A stretch of 20,654 bases of DNA from JAWLBR01 sp041687495 (GCA_041687495.1 JAWLBR010000054.1:1-20654), one strand, 5' to 3'. Counted from the first letter of the stretch, positions 6,437-14,980 are shown. The notes: generated by a model from the letters alone, not told the origin. Numbers and translations are program-made.

Positions 6437-7262
6437 GCATAAAGAGAACCCAGCTCCGGGTCAAAAGGAAGTGTCCCGGGAACACTTCCGCTATTTGCGA
6501 CAGGTTAAGCGCCGGCGTCTAACGATTGCGGCGCTGAGAGTGGGCATACTCGTAGCATTGGTGTTGGGCTGGGATTTGGCGGTTCGCTTCAAATTGGTCA
6601 ACTCCTTTGTCACCAGTACGCCAGCGAAGGTGTGGAACACGGTGGCCTCCATGGCTTCCACTGGGGAACTGTGGACCCATCTTAGCTGGACTGTCGGCGA
6701 AACGGTTGTAGGTTTTACTTTGGGGACCCTGGGTGGAAGCGTCATCGCCATTCTACTTTGGTGGTCGAATTTTCTGTCTCGCCTGCTGGATCCGTATATC
6801 GTGATTCTAAACAGCATTCCCAAGGTTGCACTAGGGCCCATTTTTATCGTCTGGCTGGGCACGAATGTCAGCGCTATTATCGCCATGGCCTTAGCCATCT
6901 CGGTCATCGTTACCATCATGATGGTGTACTCGGGATTTAAGGAAGTCGACAGCAACAAGATCAAGCTCCTGCGCAGCTTCGGGGCGAACAAGATGCAAGT
7001 ACTGAGGTATGTGATTCTTCCTGCCAGCGTTCCGAACATCATTGCAGCGCTGAAGGTTAACGTTGGTCTGTCGATGGTGGGGGTCATTACTGGAGAATTC
7101 CTCGTTTCCAAGGCTGGACTAGGCTTTCTCATCGTGTATGGCGGGCAGGTGTTTAACATGAGTTTGGTCATGAGCAGCATAATCATCCTCTGCGCCGTCT
7201 CTGCGGTGTTGTATTACCTGGTCTCATGGTTCGAGAGCAGCATTACCAGGATGAGGGAGTAG
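6429..7262 (+). CDS. ABC transporter permease (NitT/TauT family, BPD-type)
   Basis: This is the inner-membrane channel subunit. The 277-aa protein has a basic N-terminus (RQVKRRR, 25-31), a first membrane segment near 35-52, and further helices at about 92-110, 122-143, 146-168, 210-222 and 247-268. The cytoplasmic EAA loop that contacts the ATPase lies around 180-204 (LLRSFGANKMQVLRYVILP). It overlaps the ATPase gene by 8 bases. ATG 6429 lies 10 bases after GGAAGGAG (6411-6418); ATG 6423, two codons earlier, lies 4 bases after it and is equally possible. The importer genes end here and converge on groEL. Confidence 0.92.
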   Translation: MVKHKENPAPGQKEVSREHFRYLRQVKRRRLTIAALRVGILVALVLGWDLAVRFKLVNSFVTSTPAKVWNTVASMASTGELWTHLSWTVGETVVGFTLGTLGGSVIAILLWWSNFLSRLLDPYIVILNSIPKVALGPIFIVWLGTNVSAIIAMALAISVIVTIMMVYSGFKEVDSNKIKLLRSFGANKMQVLRYVILPASVPNIIAALKVNVGLSMVGVITGEFLVSKAGLGFLIVYGGQVFNMSLVMSSIIILCAVSAVLYYLVSWFESSITRMRE

Positions 7263-7326
7263 ATGATGCTGTTACGCCAAGCTAGTTAGTCTTCAGCCAG
7301 AGAGCTACCAGAGAGCTAATAGAAGA

Positions 7327-7357
7327 AAGGCAGGAAGCCTCCCGCGGCTCCTGCCTT
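7327..7357. terminator. Bidirectional terminator between the ABC operon and groEL
   Basis: AAGGCAGGA-A-GCC (7327-7339) pairs with GGCTCCTGCCTT (7346-7357), with one bulged A. Read on the minus strand, the tail is TTTCTTCTATT, which suits groEL termination. On the plus strand the tail is T-poor, so action on the ABC operon is less sure. Confidence 0.7.
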
Positions 7358-7395
7358 CCAGTCGGTCGTCCCACCCTGGGGCGACTTGCGTGCTC

Positions 7396-9006
7396 TTAGT
7401 AATCCATGTCAGGCGCTGCTGCCGGCGCTGTTTCCTTCTTAGGAATATCCGAGACCAAAGCCTCTGTGGTCAGTAGCATACTGGCGATGCTACCCGCGTT
7501 CTGCAGAGCAGTCCGAGTCACTTTGGCCGGGTCGACGACACCAGCCTTAACCATATCGGTGAACTCCTCGGTCAAAGCGTTGAATCCGATTCCCGGGTTC
7601 TCGTTCTTAACTCGCTCGACCACAACCGAACCTTCCCAGCCGGCGTTGGCAGCGATTTGCCGCAGAGGTTCAGTCAGCGCCCTGCGCAAGATTTGTACAC
7701 CAATTGCTGCATCACCTTCGGTTTGCACGTTGTCTAGCTCGGGAATGATGTTCACCAGCGTAGTGCCACCGCCAGGTACAATGCCTTCTTCAACGGCAGC
7801 TCGGGTTGCATGCACTGCATCTTCGATGCGGTGTTTTTTCTCTTTTAGCTCAGTCTCGGTGGCAGCGCCCACTTGAATGACAGCCACGCCGCCACCTAGC
7901 TTGGCCAACCGCTCCTGCAGTTTCTCGCGGTCATAGTCGGAATCAGTGTCCTCGATCTGTTTCTTGATTGATTCAACTCGACCTTTGACTTGGCTGCTGT
8001 CACCCTTGCCTTCGATGATCGTGGTCTTGTCTTTGCCTACTCGAACCAAGCGAGCTGAACCCAGCATGTCTAGAGTGACGTTCTCTAGTTTCGTGCCCAG
8101 GTCTTCGGAGACAAACTGACCACCGGTGAGGATTGCGATGTCCTCCATCATGGCCTTGCGGCGGTCGCCAAAGCCTGGAGCCTTGACGGCGCAAACGTTC
8201 AAAGTGCCTCGCAGTTTGTTGACAACCAGGGTAGCCAAGGCTTCGGCCTCGACGTCTTCGCTGATCATTAGCAGCGGGCGCCCTGATTGCACCACTTTTT
8301 CTAGGAGCGGGAGGAGATCATGGATGTTGCTGATCTTCTTCTCGTGAATGAGGATATAGGGTTCTTCCAGGGTAGCCTCCATTGTTTCATTGTTTGTAGC
8401 GAAGTATGGAGAGATATACCCTTTATCGAATTCCATTCCTTCGACAACTTCCACCGTTGTCCCGGTACCTTTAGATTCTTCAACGGTGATCACGCCATCT
8501 TTCCCAACCCGATCCATCGCCTCGGCGATCAGCTCACCAATCTCCGGGTCGTTACCGGCAATCGCACCTACATGGGCAATGTCTTCTTTGCCTTCGATGG
8601 GAATAGCCAGTTTGCGAATCCCCTTGACTGCGGCGGAGATGGCCCTATCAATGCCTTTCTTAACTAGCATCGGATTGGCTCCGGCAGTGACGTTTCTAAG
8701 GCCTTCGGTTACGATGGCTTGAGCCAAGACTGTAGCGGTTGTAGTACCATCTCCGGCCACATCGTTGGTCTTGGACGCCACTTCTTTGCACAGCTGAGCT
8801 CCCATGTTCTCGTACGGATCTTTCAGCTCTACTTCTTTGGCAACGGTAACGCCATCTTTGGTGATCACTGGTGATCCGAACTTCTTGGCAATGACGACGT
8901 TACGTCCCTTGGGTCCAAGTGTCACCTTGACGGCGTTGGCAACGGCGTTGACGCCCCGCTCTAAGGACTTGCGGGCGTCGGTATCAAAGGAAAGCTGTTT
9001 TGCCAT
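7396..9006 (-). CDS. groEL: Chaperonin GroEL (Hsp60)
   Basis: This is the large subunit of the barrel-shaped ATP-driven protein-folding machine, working with GroES in the cytoplasm. The 536-aa protein starts MAKQLSFDTDARKSLERG and contains the nucleotide-binding DGVTVAKE and GDGTTTATVLAQ segments and the near-terminal ALTEEFTDMVKAGVVDPAKV. Length matches the family. The ATG at 9006 follows GGGAGGT with good spacing; a TTG 15 bases upstream is less likely. The C-terminus ends APAAAPDMDY, without the Gly-Gly-Met repeat tail of many GroELs. It lies 99 bases downstream of groES with no terminator visible and shares its CIRCE-controlled promoter. Confidence 0.99.
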   Translation of the reverse strand: MAKQLSFDTDARKSLERGVNAVANAVKVTLGPKGRNVVIAKKFGSPVITKDGVTVAKEVELKDPYENMGAQLCKEVASKTNDVAGDGTTTATVLAQAIVTEGLRNVTAGANPMLVKKGIDRAISAAVKGIRKLAIPIEGKEDIAHVGAIAGNDPEIGELIAEAMDRVGKDGVITVEESKGTGTTVEVVEGMEFDKGYISPYFATNNETMEATLEEPYILIHEKKISNIHDLLPLLEKVVQSGRPLLMISEDVEAEALATLVVNKLRGTLNVCAVKAPGFGDRRKAMMEDIAILTGGQFVSEDLGTKLENVTLDMLGSARLVRVGKDKTTIIEGKGDSSQVKGRVESIKKQIEDTDSDYDREKLQERLAKLGGGVAVIQVGAATETELKEKKHRIEDAVHATRAAVEEGIVPGGGTTLVNIIPELDNVQTEGDAAIGVQILRRALTEPLRQIAANAGWEGSVVVERVKNENPGIGFNALTEEFTDMVKAGVVDPAKVTRTALQNAGSIASMLLTTEALVSDIPKKETAPAAAPDMDY

Positions 9007-9105
9007 GACAATACCTCCCAAACTGAGAATGTGTGTTTAGAATAGAACAGCAAACTTGTTTTGGGTGAAACTCGAGTAAGTATCGAGGCGGCTCCTAGCT
9101 GTGCC

Positions 9106-9387
9106 CTAGAGAACGGCCAAGATGTCGGATTCCCGCAGAATTAGGTATTCCTCTCCGTCAATCTTGACTTCGGTGCCGCCATACTTGGCGAATACGACTT
9201 TGTCACCGACCTTTACTTCCAGGGGAGCCCGCTCACCATTGTCTAGTAGGCGGCCCGGACCGGCTGCGATTACCTCGGCTTGCTGCGGCTTCTCCTTGGC
9301 GGTATCCGGCAGAACAATACCACCTTTGGTGCGCTCTTCCTGTTCCACCACTTTCACAACAACTCGATCTGCTAGTGGCTTTACCAT
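9106..9387 (-). CDS. groES: Co-chaperonin GroES (Hsp10)
   Basis: This is the heptameric lid of the GroEL folding chamber. The 93-aa protein starts MVKPLADRVVVKVVEQEE and carries the mobile loop TKGGIVLPDTAKEKPQ and the DKVVFAKYGGTEVKIDGEEY segment. Length is normal for the family. The ATG has AAGGAGG just upstream. Its promoter and CIRCE operator lie within 80 bases, so HrcA heat-shock repression is expected for both groES and groEL. hrcA itself is not in the window. Confidence 0.99.
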   Translation of the reverse strand: MVKPLADRVVVKVVEQEERTKGGIVLPDTAKEKPQQAEVIAAGPGRLLDNGERAPLEVKVGDKVVFAKYGGTEVKIDGEEYLILRESDILAVL

Positions 9388-9405
9388 AATATCCCTCCTT
9401 AACTG

Positions 9406-9432
9406 TTAGCACTCTCTTTCGGTGAGTGCTAC
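9406..9432 (-). promoter_or_regulatory. CIRCE operator (HrcA binding site)
   Basis: TTAGCACTC at 9406-9414, nine bases, then GAGTGCTAC at 9424-9432. This matches the consensus TTAGCACTC-N9-GAGTGCTAA except for the last base. It lies between the groES promoter -10 and the groES ribosome site, the classical place for HrcA repression. Confidence 0.96.
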
Positions 9433-9440
9433 CAATTTCT

Positions 9441-9468
9441 AATATATCCATTTTTGGTCTTAAGTCAA
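9441..9468 (-). promoter_or_regulatory. Sigma-A promoter of groESL
   Basis: On the minus strand TTGACT (plus positions 9463-9468) is followed after 16 bases by TATATT (9441-9446). The CIRCE element begins 8 bases further on and covers the expected transcription start. Confidence 0.85.
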
Positions 9469-9606
9469 GCAGAATTTCGTTGGTGGTCACGGGTATTCTG
9501 TCTGCACCTGATAACCAGTTTTGGGCATAACTGGAACCTATCCAGCGCAGATTATAGGTGATGGCGATGGTGCAGCGTAATCAGCAGGAGGGAAGGAGGG
9601 ACGGCG

Positions 9607-11364
9607 ATGGATCGAGTCGTCCAGTCCGGCGAGACACTGCCGATGTTTCCCAAGAAAAGCCGGGCGTCTGCGGCGCCGCCCGAACCGTCTCTAGACGTCC
9701 TTGACCTTGTGCAGCAACTCCCTGAACGGTATAGGATTGAGAGCCCATTAGGACGAGGCGGTACCAGTTGTGTCTTCTCAGCCTATGACCAGTGGCTTGA
9801 CCGGAAAGTAGCCGTGAAGTGGTTTCCAGCCCAGGGGAGTCCAGACGAACCGGCTATAGCTGCCGCCCAGGAAGCGAAAACTCTTGCTCGTCTAAATCAC
9901 CCGGCGATCCGTAGTTTCCATGACTGGGGGCAAAGTGAGGGCGGTAGTTACTTGGTCCTTGAGTACATAGAAGGGTACACCTTGGAGCAGTGGCTAAGGG
10001 AGAATGGGAGCATGAGCGAAGAACGCGTGGTCGCCATCTTACGCAGTGTCCTGGCGGCACTGCGACACGCTCACGCTCAGGGAGTTGTTCACGGTGACAT
10101 TAAGCCAGCCAACATCATTATGGATGTGTCTGGAACTGTTAAGCTCACCGATTTTGGCTCCGCGCGGTGGCAGCGGGAGCAAGGGGCTCAGATATGGGCC
10201 ACTCCAGTTTATGCTGCGCCGGAAGTTTTTCGGGGCAAGCATCTTGGACTCACTTCGGACTTGTACTCGTTGGCGGCGACTGCTTTGTCTCTCCTGTCTG
10301 GAAAACCAGTTTCCAGCCAGGAAGATGGCAAGCATGTTTCAGGCACCGACCTTTCGAGTAGCCAGCTGTGCCAATTTCTCTGTGGGGCCATGCACCCCGA
10401 AAGTGAGAGGCGCCCTAGCTTGGACGCTTGGGAGCAGTTCCTAACGGTGAAGTGGCGCCCAGTAGCCTGGTTCTCTCCAGAAAGTACGGTTCGAACCCCG
10501 GTTGACTCTGGCTCTGTCGGTCTTGGGAGGCGCTGGCTTGAGATGCTTGGTCATTGGATCCAACGCCTTCTCACCTGGCGGCAGAGCAGAGTACTGTATG
10601 GGATTGAATGCGCGTTCTTGATCTACGCATTCCATAACGTGCAGGTGGCAGGCAGCCTCCTTTTCCCTATGTTTCTGCCTCAGATTAGGCAAGTTATCTT
10701 ACCGCTGGGAGGCTTGTTGCTGGCGATGGTCAACCTTAGGCTTGCAGTGGCGCTTGTAGCTTGGTCCTTGCTGCCGGTGCTCGTGAGTCATGTGCTGGGA
10801 TGGGGAATCGCTTATCTACTGCTTCTCTTGATTCTTACCCCGGTGATTCAGATAGCTCCCCGGGGGGTATTACATGCGCTGGTGTATCCGGTGTTAGGTC
10901 TACACAGACTTGGTTTGGCAGTGGCAATGCTGGTAGGGCGGTATCGGGGGGCTTGGGCCGGACTGGTAGTAGGTGTGGTTGGCCAGTGGTTCATGAGTGT
11001 GTTGGCCGGATTATCCCAGTCACCATACATGGTGCACGTACTGCAGTACGGGCTGCTCGGTTCCTCATCGGGACTGGGTATCGGCCCCAGCTTCACTCAG
11101 GGGATTTTTCCGGCTTTAGCCTTTAGCTGGACTTGGCCCTCGTTGGCTGTAACGGCTAGCGCTGGACTGGCGGGATTCCTTGCCGGCAGTTGGCATTTCG
11201 TAGGGGGGGTAGAGACGCTGGCGGCTAGTACCGCTATTTGCGCACTGGTGGGGTTAGCCCACGGGGCAGCCGGTATCTTGGTTCCCTGGTCTGAATTAGT
11301 CTTGGCGGCCGTGATGCTCAACGTTGTCGGAGCCATCTATCGTTTGCTGGATCGCGGGGAATAA
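9607..11364 (+). CDS. Ser/Thr protein kinase with C-terminal multi-spanning membrane domain
   Basis: The 585-aa protein has a Hanks-type kinase domain at about 42-280: glycine loop LGRGGTSCVF (48-57), ATP-binding Lys71 in VAVKWF, helix-C Glu89, catalytic loop HGDIKPAN (162-169), DFG at 182-184 and APE at 204-206. The catalytic loop has HGD rather than HRD, so it is a non-RD kinase that may not need activation-loop phosphorylation; the activation loop is short. After a linker, residues about 329-580 form roughly 8-10 hydrophobic segments of unrecognised family. PASTA repeats and the usual single membrane anchor are absent. ATG 9607 follows GGAAGGAGGG at suitable spacing. The gene diverges from groES and is 136 bases from the next gene. 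Kinase activity is likely; the substrate and the role of the membrane half are unknown. Confidence 0.87.
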   Translation: MDRVVQSGETLPMFPKKSRASAAPPEPSLDVLDLVQQLPERYRIESPLGRGGTSCVFSAYDQWLDRKVAVKWFPAQGSPDEPAIAAAQEAKTLARLNHPAIRSFHDWGQSEGGSYLVLEYIEGYTLEQWLRENGSMSEERVVAILRSVLAALRHAHAQGVVHGDIKPANIIMDVSGTVKLTDFGSARWQREQGAQIWATPVYAAPEVFRGKHLGLTSDLYSLAATALSLLSGKPVSSQEDGKHVSGTDLSSSQLCQFLCGAMHPESERRPSLDAWEQFLTVKWRPVAWFSPESTVRTPVDSGSVGLGRRWLEMLGHWIQRLLTWRQSRVLYGIECAFLIYAFHNVQVAGSLLFPMFLPQIRQVILPLGGLLLAMVNLRLAVALVAWSLLPVLVSHVLGWGIAYLLLLLILTPVIQIAPRGVLHALVYPVLGLHRLGLAVAMLVGRYRGAWAGLVVGVVGQWFMSVLAGLSQSPYMVHVLQYGLLGSSSGLGIGPSFTQGIFPALAFSWTWPSLAVTASAGLAGFLAGSWHFVGGVETLAASTAICALVGLAHGAAGILVPWSELVLAAVMLNVVGAIYRLLDRGE

Positions 11365-11500
11365 AAAGGAATTCGGCACCAGTGACGAAAATGTGCGGTA
11401 TGTGGGCTTGTGATCTTTGGCTGTTGAGAGTCGCTAATGTAGGTTCGGCCGGCCGCAGCCGCAGGCCCAACTAAGAACGATATGGGAGGGACTTGAGGAT

Positions 11501-12490
11501 TTGACTGTATCCAGCCAAAAACCCAGAGTCTTTGTAACCAGACGCATTCCTGACAGGGGTATGAATTTGCTGGAGGAGCATTGCGACATCACTATCAATC
11601 CACACGACCGTGTACTGACTCGGGAAGAGTTGATCGAGGGAGTGCGAGATGCCGACGCAGTGCTCTGCTTGTTGACCGATACCGTTGATGATGAACTAAT
11701 GGCCGTTAATCCTAAGCTGCAGGTCATCAGCAACTATGCTGTGGGATTTAACAACATCGATGTTGAAGCGGCCACGAAGCGAGGCATCCCAGTGTGTAAT
11801 ACGCCGGGCGTTCTTACAGATGCCACCGCTGACTGTGCTTGGACTCTGCTGATGAGTGCTGCCAGAAGAGTCGTGGAAGGTGACGCCTATGTGCGCCAGG
11901 GCAAGTACAAGGGCTGGGCGCCGATGCTGCTCTTGGGAGCTGATATCGCAGGGAGAACCTTGGGCATTATAGGTATGGGGAGAATCGGACAAGCAGTCGC
12001 CCAGAGGGCGAAAGGTTTTGAGATGGACATTCTCTACCACGACGTCGCTCCGGTGCCGGCAGTAGAGGAGCGTTACGGGGCAAAGTTCGTTCCGCTGGAG
12101 GAGTTGTTGAGGCAGTCGGATTTTGTCACGCTCCATGCGCCGCTACTACCTTCGACCCATCACATCATTGGGCAGAAAGAACTGGATATGATGAAGCGAT
12201 CAGCAATTCTAGTAAACACTGCTAGGGGACCGCTGATCGACGAAGCAGCTTTAGTGCAAGCTCTCAGAAACGGAGTTATCGCCGGCGCCGGGTTGGATGT
12301 ATTCGAAGAGGAGCCTGAAACTGCGCCTGGGTTAGCAGAGCTGGATAACGTGGTTCTCCTACCTCATCTTGGCAGCGCAACCCATGAGGCTCGCGGCAAG
12401 ATGGCTGAGCTAGCTGCGAGAAATCTGCTGGCGGTGATGGCTGGGCAGACCCCGCCCCATTGCGTCAACCCGCAGGTCCTGAAAAAGTAA
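11501..12490 (+). CDS. D-isomer-specific 2-hydroxyacid dehydrogenase (glyoxylate/hydroxypyruvate reductase type)
   Basis: This is an NAD(P)H-dependent cytoplasmic reductase, probably interconverting glycerate and hydroxypyruvate or glycolate and glyoxylate. The 329-aa protein has a Rossmann motif GMGRIG at 158-163, catalytic Arg242 in NTARGPLIDE, the acidic DVFEEEP segment around 266-272 and catalytic His289 in LLPHLGSATHE. The N-terminal KPRVFVTRRIPDRGMNLL resembles GyaR glyoxylate reductases. It lacks the ACT/ASB domains of long PGDH enzymes. TTG 11501 lies 10 bases after GGGAGGG (11484-11490). It appears to be a single-gene unit with a terminator after it. Exact substrate among hydroxyacid dehydrogenases is not decidable here. 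Confidence 0.9.
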   Translation: MTVSSQKPRVFVTRRIPDRGMNLLEEHCDITINPHDRVLTREELIEGVRDADAVLCLLTDTVDDELMAVNPKLQVISNYAVGFNNIDVEAATKRGIPVCNTPGVLTDATADCAWTLLMSAARRVVEGDAYVRQGKYKGWAPMLLLGADIAGRTLGIIGMGRIGQAVAQRAKGFEMDILYHDVAPVPAVEERYGAKFVPLEELLRQSDFVTLHAPLLPSTHHIIGQKELDMMKRSAILVNTARGPLIDEAALVQALRNGVIAGAGLDVFEEEPETAPGLAELDNVVLLPHLGSATHEARGKMAELAARNLLAVMAGQTPPHCVNPQVLKK

Positions 12491-12524
12491 TAAGCTTGGT
12501 TGTGAAGGGCCTACATTGACCTTG

Positions 12525-12567
12525 AAACTGGCTCCTAATGTTATCCTCTGGGGCCGGTTTTGCTTTT
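12525..12567 (+). terminator. Intrinsic terminator after the hydroxyacid dehydrogenase
   Basis: AAACTGGCTCC (12525-12535) pairs with GGGGCCGGTTT (12550-12560) over 11 bp with two G-T pairs, followed by TTTTGCTTTT. Confidence 0.75.
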
Positions 12568-12659
12568 GTGGCGAAGTAGCGGTGAACTGCCGGAGCATAG
12601 TTAACATCAAAATTACATCATTCACGTGGGGGGTGGCAGGAGACAGTCTGTGTAGGTGG

Positions 12660-12708
12660 AACTTAGATTTTGTTAGATATGCCCGAAACTGCAAGAAGAA
12701 TCTAGGTT
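12660..12708 (+). promoter_or_regulatory. Structured leader hairpin upstream of the purine permease
   Basis: AACTTAGATT (12660-12669) pairs with AATCTAGGTT (12699-12708) over 10 bp with one G-T wobble, enclosing 29 bases. It lies 74 bases before the permease start in a 290-base gap. I do not recognise the purine riboswitch consensus, so its function is open; it could be a regulatory leader or chance pairing. Confidence 0.3.
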
Positions 12709-12781
12709 GTGAGGTGATTATCGGCTGTTAAGGTAAGAATGTGTCTAGAATCCTGAAAAGAACTAGCCGGGGGGTATCAGG

Positions 12782-14116
12782 GTGGCAAGAAACAGTGCAG
12801 ATTCAAGTTTTTTGGAAAGAACCTTTCACCTGCGGGAGAATAAGACCTCTGTCAAGACTGAGGTAGCTGCGGGGATCACAACTTTCATGACTATGGCGTA
12901 CATTATCTTCGTCAACCCAAGTATTATCCAAGAAACTGGGATGCCGTTCAATGCCGTATTGTACGCAACAGTGTTCTCAACAGCGGTCGCAACGCTGTTG
13001 ATGGCGTTCTTGGCCAACTATCCGTTTGCTTTGGCTCCAGGTATGGGGTTGAATGCATACTTTACTTACTCGGTGGTACTAGGTATGGGTGTACCCTGGG
13101 AAACGGCTTTGGGTGCGGTCTTTATCTCCGGAGTGGTGTTCCTGATCTTGACGGTTACCAGAGTTCGAGAGATGATCATCGAGTCAGTTCCGGAGTCGCT
13201 CAAGAGTGCCATCGGTGCCGGTATTGGTCTGTTTATTGCGCTGATTGGGCTGATTAACGCAGGGATCGTCGTAGATAACCCCGCAACCTTGGTGGGTTTA
13301 GGAAACCTCAAAGACTCAGCGGTCATGCTTGCCTTGGTTGGATTGGTGATTACTGGCGCTTTCATGGCCCTGAAGGTGAGGGGAGCGATCCTTTGGGGGA
13401 TCTTGGCCACAACCGTTCTGGGGATGCCCTTTGGGGTAACACCGATGCCCACAGGGCTAATTCAGTTTCCCCGTCTGAGCGAATGGACGCCGGTTCTGTT
13501 TAAGTTGGATATTGGTGGAGCTCTGGGGCTGGGTGTCTTGGAGATTGTCTTCGCGTTTCTATTTGTGGATATGTTCGACACCGTTGGAACCTTAATCGGA
13601 GTGTCCAAGCAAGGTGGTTTCTTGAACAAGGAAGGCAAGCTGGATCGGGTGAACCCAGCTCTAATGTCCGATTCATTGGGAACAATGGTGGGCTCTTTCT
13701 TCGGTACTCCAACGGTAACCAGTTATGTTGAATCGGCAAGTGGTGTTGCCGTGGGAGGACGCACCGGACTGACGGGCGTGACAGTGGCGGGATGTTTCCT
13801 ACTGTCGCTGTTCTTCCTACCCATTATCGGTATCGTGCCCGCAGCAGCCACCGCTCCGGCTTTGATCATCGTGGGTTCGCTGATGACCAAACAAGCCATC
13901 GGCATTGACTGGGATCAGCCTGCGGAAGCCATTCCCGCCTTTGTAACCATGGCAGCAATGCCTTTTACTTACAGTATTGCAACTGGAATTGCCCTTGGAT
14001 TTATCATCTATCCGCTGGTTCAGCTGCTGTCGGGTAGAGCCAAGAAGGTTCATTGGCTGGTATACGTGCTGGCTGTTCTATTTGTTTTACGGTTTGCTTA
14101 TCTGAGCGGAATCTAG
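12782..14116 (+). CDS. Purine permease, NCS2/AzgA family (guanine/hypoxanthine type)
   Basis: This inner-membrane transporter probably takes up adenine, guanine or hypoxanthine by proton symport. The 444-aa protein has the AzgA-like N-terminus FLERTFHLRENKTSVKTE, then AGITTFMTMAYIIFVNP in the first helix, APGMGLNAYFTY, the signature region FLFVDMFDTVGTLIG and TSYVESASGVAVGGRTGLT. About a dozen hydrophobic segments are visible. GTG 12782 follows a weak GGGGGG ribosome site at about 12770-12775. The gene stands alone between terminators. Bacillus PbuG/PbuO are relatives by family pattern. AzgA-type assignment is solid; the base specificity is inferred. Confidence 0.92.
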   Translation: MARNSADSSFLERTFHLRENKTSVKTEVAAGITTFMTMAYIIFVNPSIIQETGMPFNAVLYATVFSTAVATLLMAFLANYPFALAPGMGLNAYFTYSVVLGMGVPWETALGAVFISGVVFLILTVTRVREMIIESVPESLKSAIGAGIGLFIALIGLINAGIVVDNPATLVGLGNLKDSAVMLALVGLVITGAFMALKVRGAILWGILATTVLGMPFGVTPMPTGLIQFPRLSEWTPVLFKLDIGGALGLGVLEIVFAFLFVDMFDTVGTLIGVSKQGGFLNKEGKLDRVNPALMSDSLGTMVGSFFGTPTVTSYVESASGVAVGGRTGLTGVTVAGCFLLSLFFLPIIGIVPAAATAPALIIVGSLMTKQAIGIDWDQPAEAIPAFVTMAAMPFTYSIATGIALGFIIYPLVQLLSGRAKKVHWLVYVLAVLFVLRFAYLSGI

Positions 14117-14224
14117 ATTAGGCATTCCTACAAAGGGACAAGCTGTGGCATAGATTTCTGTCATATCCGGCACAAAGTGCGATGAATTTGTGGCAAATTT
14201 GCAGATGTAGAATATATTGATACT

Positions 14225-14267
14225 GGGAATCCTTCTTACTGGCAAGGGAGGGATTCCCTCTTTTTTT
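14225..14267 (+). terminator. Intrinsic terminator after the purine permease
   Basis: GGGAATCC (14225-14232) pairs with GGATTCCC (14251-14258), followed by TCTTTTTTT (14259-14267). It lies about 110 bases after the permease stop. The gap between contains a perfect palindrome GCAAATTTGC at 14193-14202. Confidence 0.88.
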
Positions 14268-14387
14268 GTCTTACGGGAAATTTCGGATCAGCCCACTACG
14301 TAGGCATTTGCACCGCTTCAATAGTCTGACAGTAGCGCATGAGTTTAGTAGCCGCTGGTCACAATATTGAACGAGGAGGTCTAAATC

Positions 14388-14936
14388 ATGAAAGCAACTG
14401 GCATTGTACGTAGGATAGACGAACTAGGCAGAGTAGTAGTTCCCAAGGAATTGCGTCGCCAGCTCCGAATCGACGAAGGTGACGCAATTGAGATCTTCAC
14501 CGAGTCCAATGGTGAGATCGTTTTGAAGAAGTTTTCCCCTTTGTGGGGAATTCAGCGGGATGTAGAGGGATACGCCAGGGCGCTGACCGAATCGACCGAG
14601 TGCCAGGCAGTTATCACTGACAAGGATCAGGTCGTCGCGGCAAGTGGAGACCTCCAAGGGATGGTCGGAGTCCAGACCTCTCCGGCACTAAAGCAGTTGG
14701 CTCGAGAACGCAAGAGCCAAATAATTAATAAGTCTGCGATTGAGAAGGAGTCTTACCTGGACTGGGGTAGAGATTATAGCCCTTCATCCCTTGTCATCGC
14801 TCCGATTATCAGCCCAACCGGGGATCTCATCGGGACAGTTGTTCTTGGATCAGAGGAAAACGAACTCAGCGACTTTGAACTGAAAGTGGCAGAGACTGCT
14901 GCAAGCTTTCTGAGTAAGCAGATTGGTATCGACTAG
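14388..14936 (+). CDS. spoVT: Stage V sporulation regulator SpoVT (AbrB N-terminus, GAF C-terminus)
   Basis: This DNA-binding regulator tunes forespore gene expression in spore formers. The 182-aa protein has an AbrB-type swapped-hairpin domain at 1-50 (MKATGIVRRIDELGRVVVPKELRR, quoted here only as its opening run MKATGIVRRIDELGR) and a GAF-like sensory domain at about 55-180. Length matches Bacillus SpoVT (178 aa) and the N-terminus is close to it. ATG 14388 has GAGGAGGT at good spacing. The gene stands alone, with a terminator before and after. Clostridial genomes can carry several AbrB paralogues, but the GAF domain singles out SpoVT. It implies that the organism forms, or descends from forms that made, endospores. 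Confidence 0.93.
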   Translation: MKATGIVRRIDELGRVVVPKELRRQLRIDEGDAIEIFTESNGEIVLKKFSPLWGIQRDVEGYARALTESTECQAVITDKDQVVAASGDLQGMVGVQTSPALKQLARERKSQIINKSAIEKESYLDWGRDYSPSSLVIAPIISPTGDLIGTVVLGSEENELSDFELKVAETAASFLSKQIGID

Positions 14937-14950
14937 TGTGCAACCCAGAT

Positions 14951-14980
14951 AAGGTGGCCCGTCTTAAGGCCACCTTTTGG
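14951..14980. terminator. Bidirectional terminator between spoVT and the TSCPD gene
   Basis: AAGGTGGCC (14951-14959) pairs with GGCCACCTT (14968-14976) around an 8-base loop, with TTTTGG on the plus side. The two flanking genes converge, so one hairpin can serve both. Confidence 0.75.

Noticed and set aside
6491..7186. 231-codon open frame on the minus strand inside the permease gene
   Set aside because: It lies fully antisense to a clear ABC permease, has no ribosome site or recognisable protein, and reads as low-complexity mirror of membrane codons.
7406..7876. 156-codon open frame on the plus strand inside groEL
   Set aside because: Antisense shadow of groEL; Ser/Pro/Thr-rich product with no family features.
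11370..11383. GAATTCGGCACCAG, close to a cDNA library adaptor sequence
   Set aside because: One base differs from the adaptor, it sits in the middle of continuous intergenic DNA, and no second adaptor or junction is visible; most likely chance.
12568..12781. Possible purine riboswitch before the purine permease
   Set aside because: I could not find the conserved core elements of the purine aptamer; reported only as an unassigned leader.
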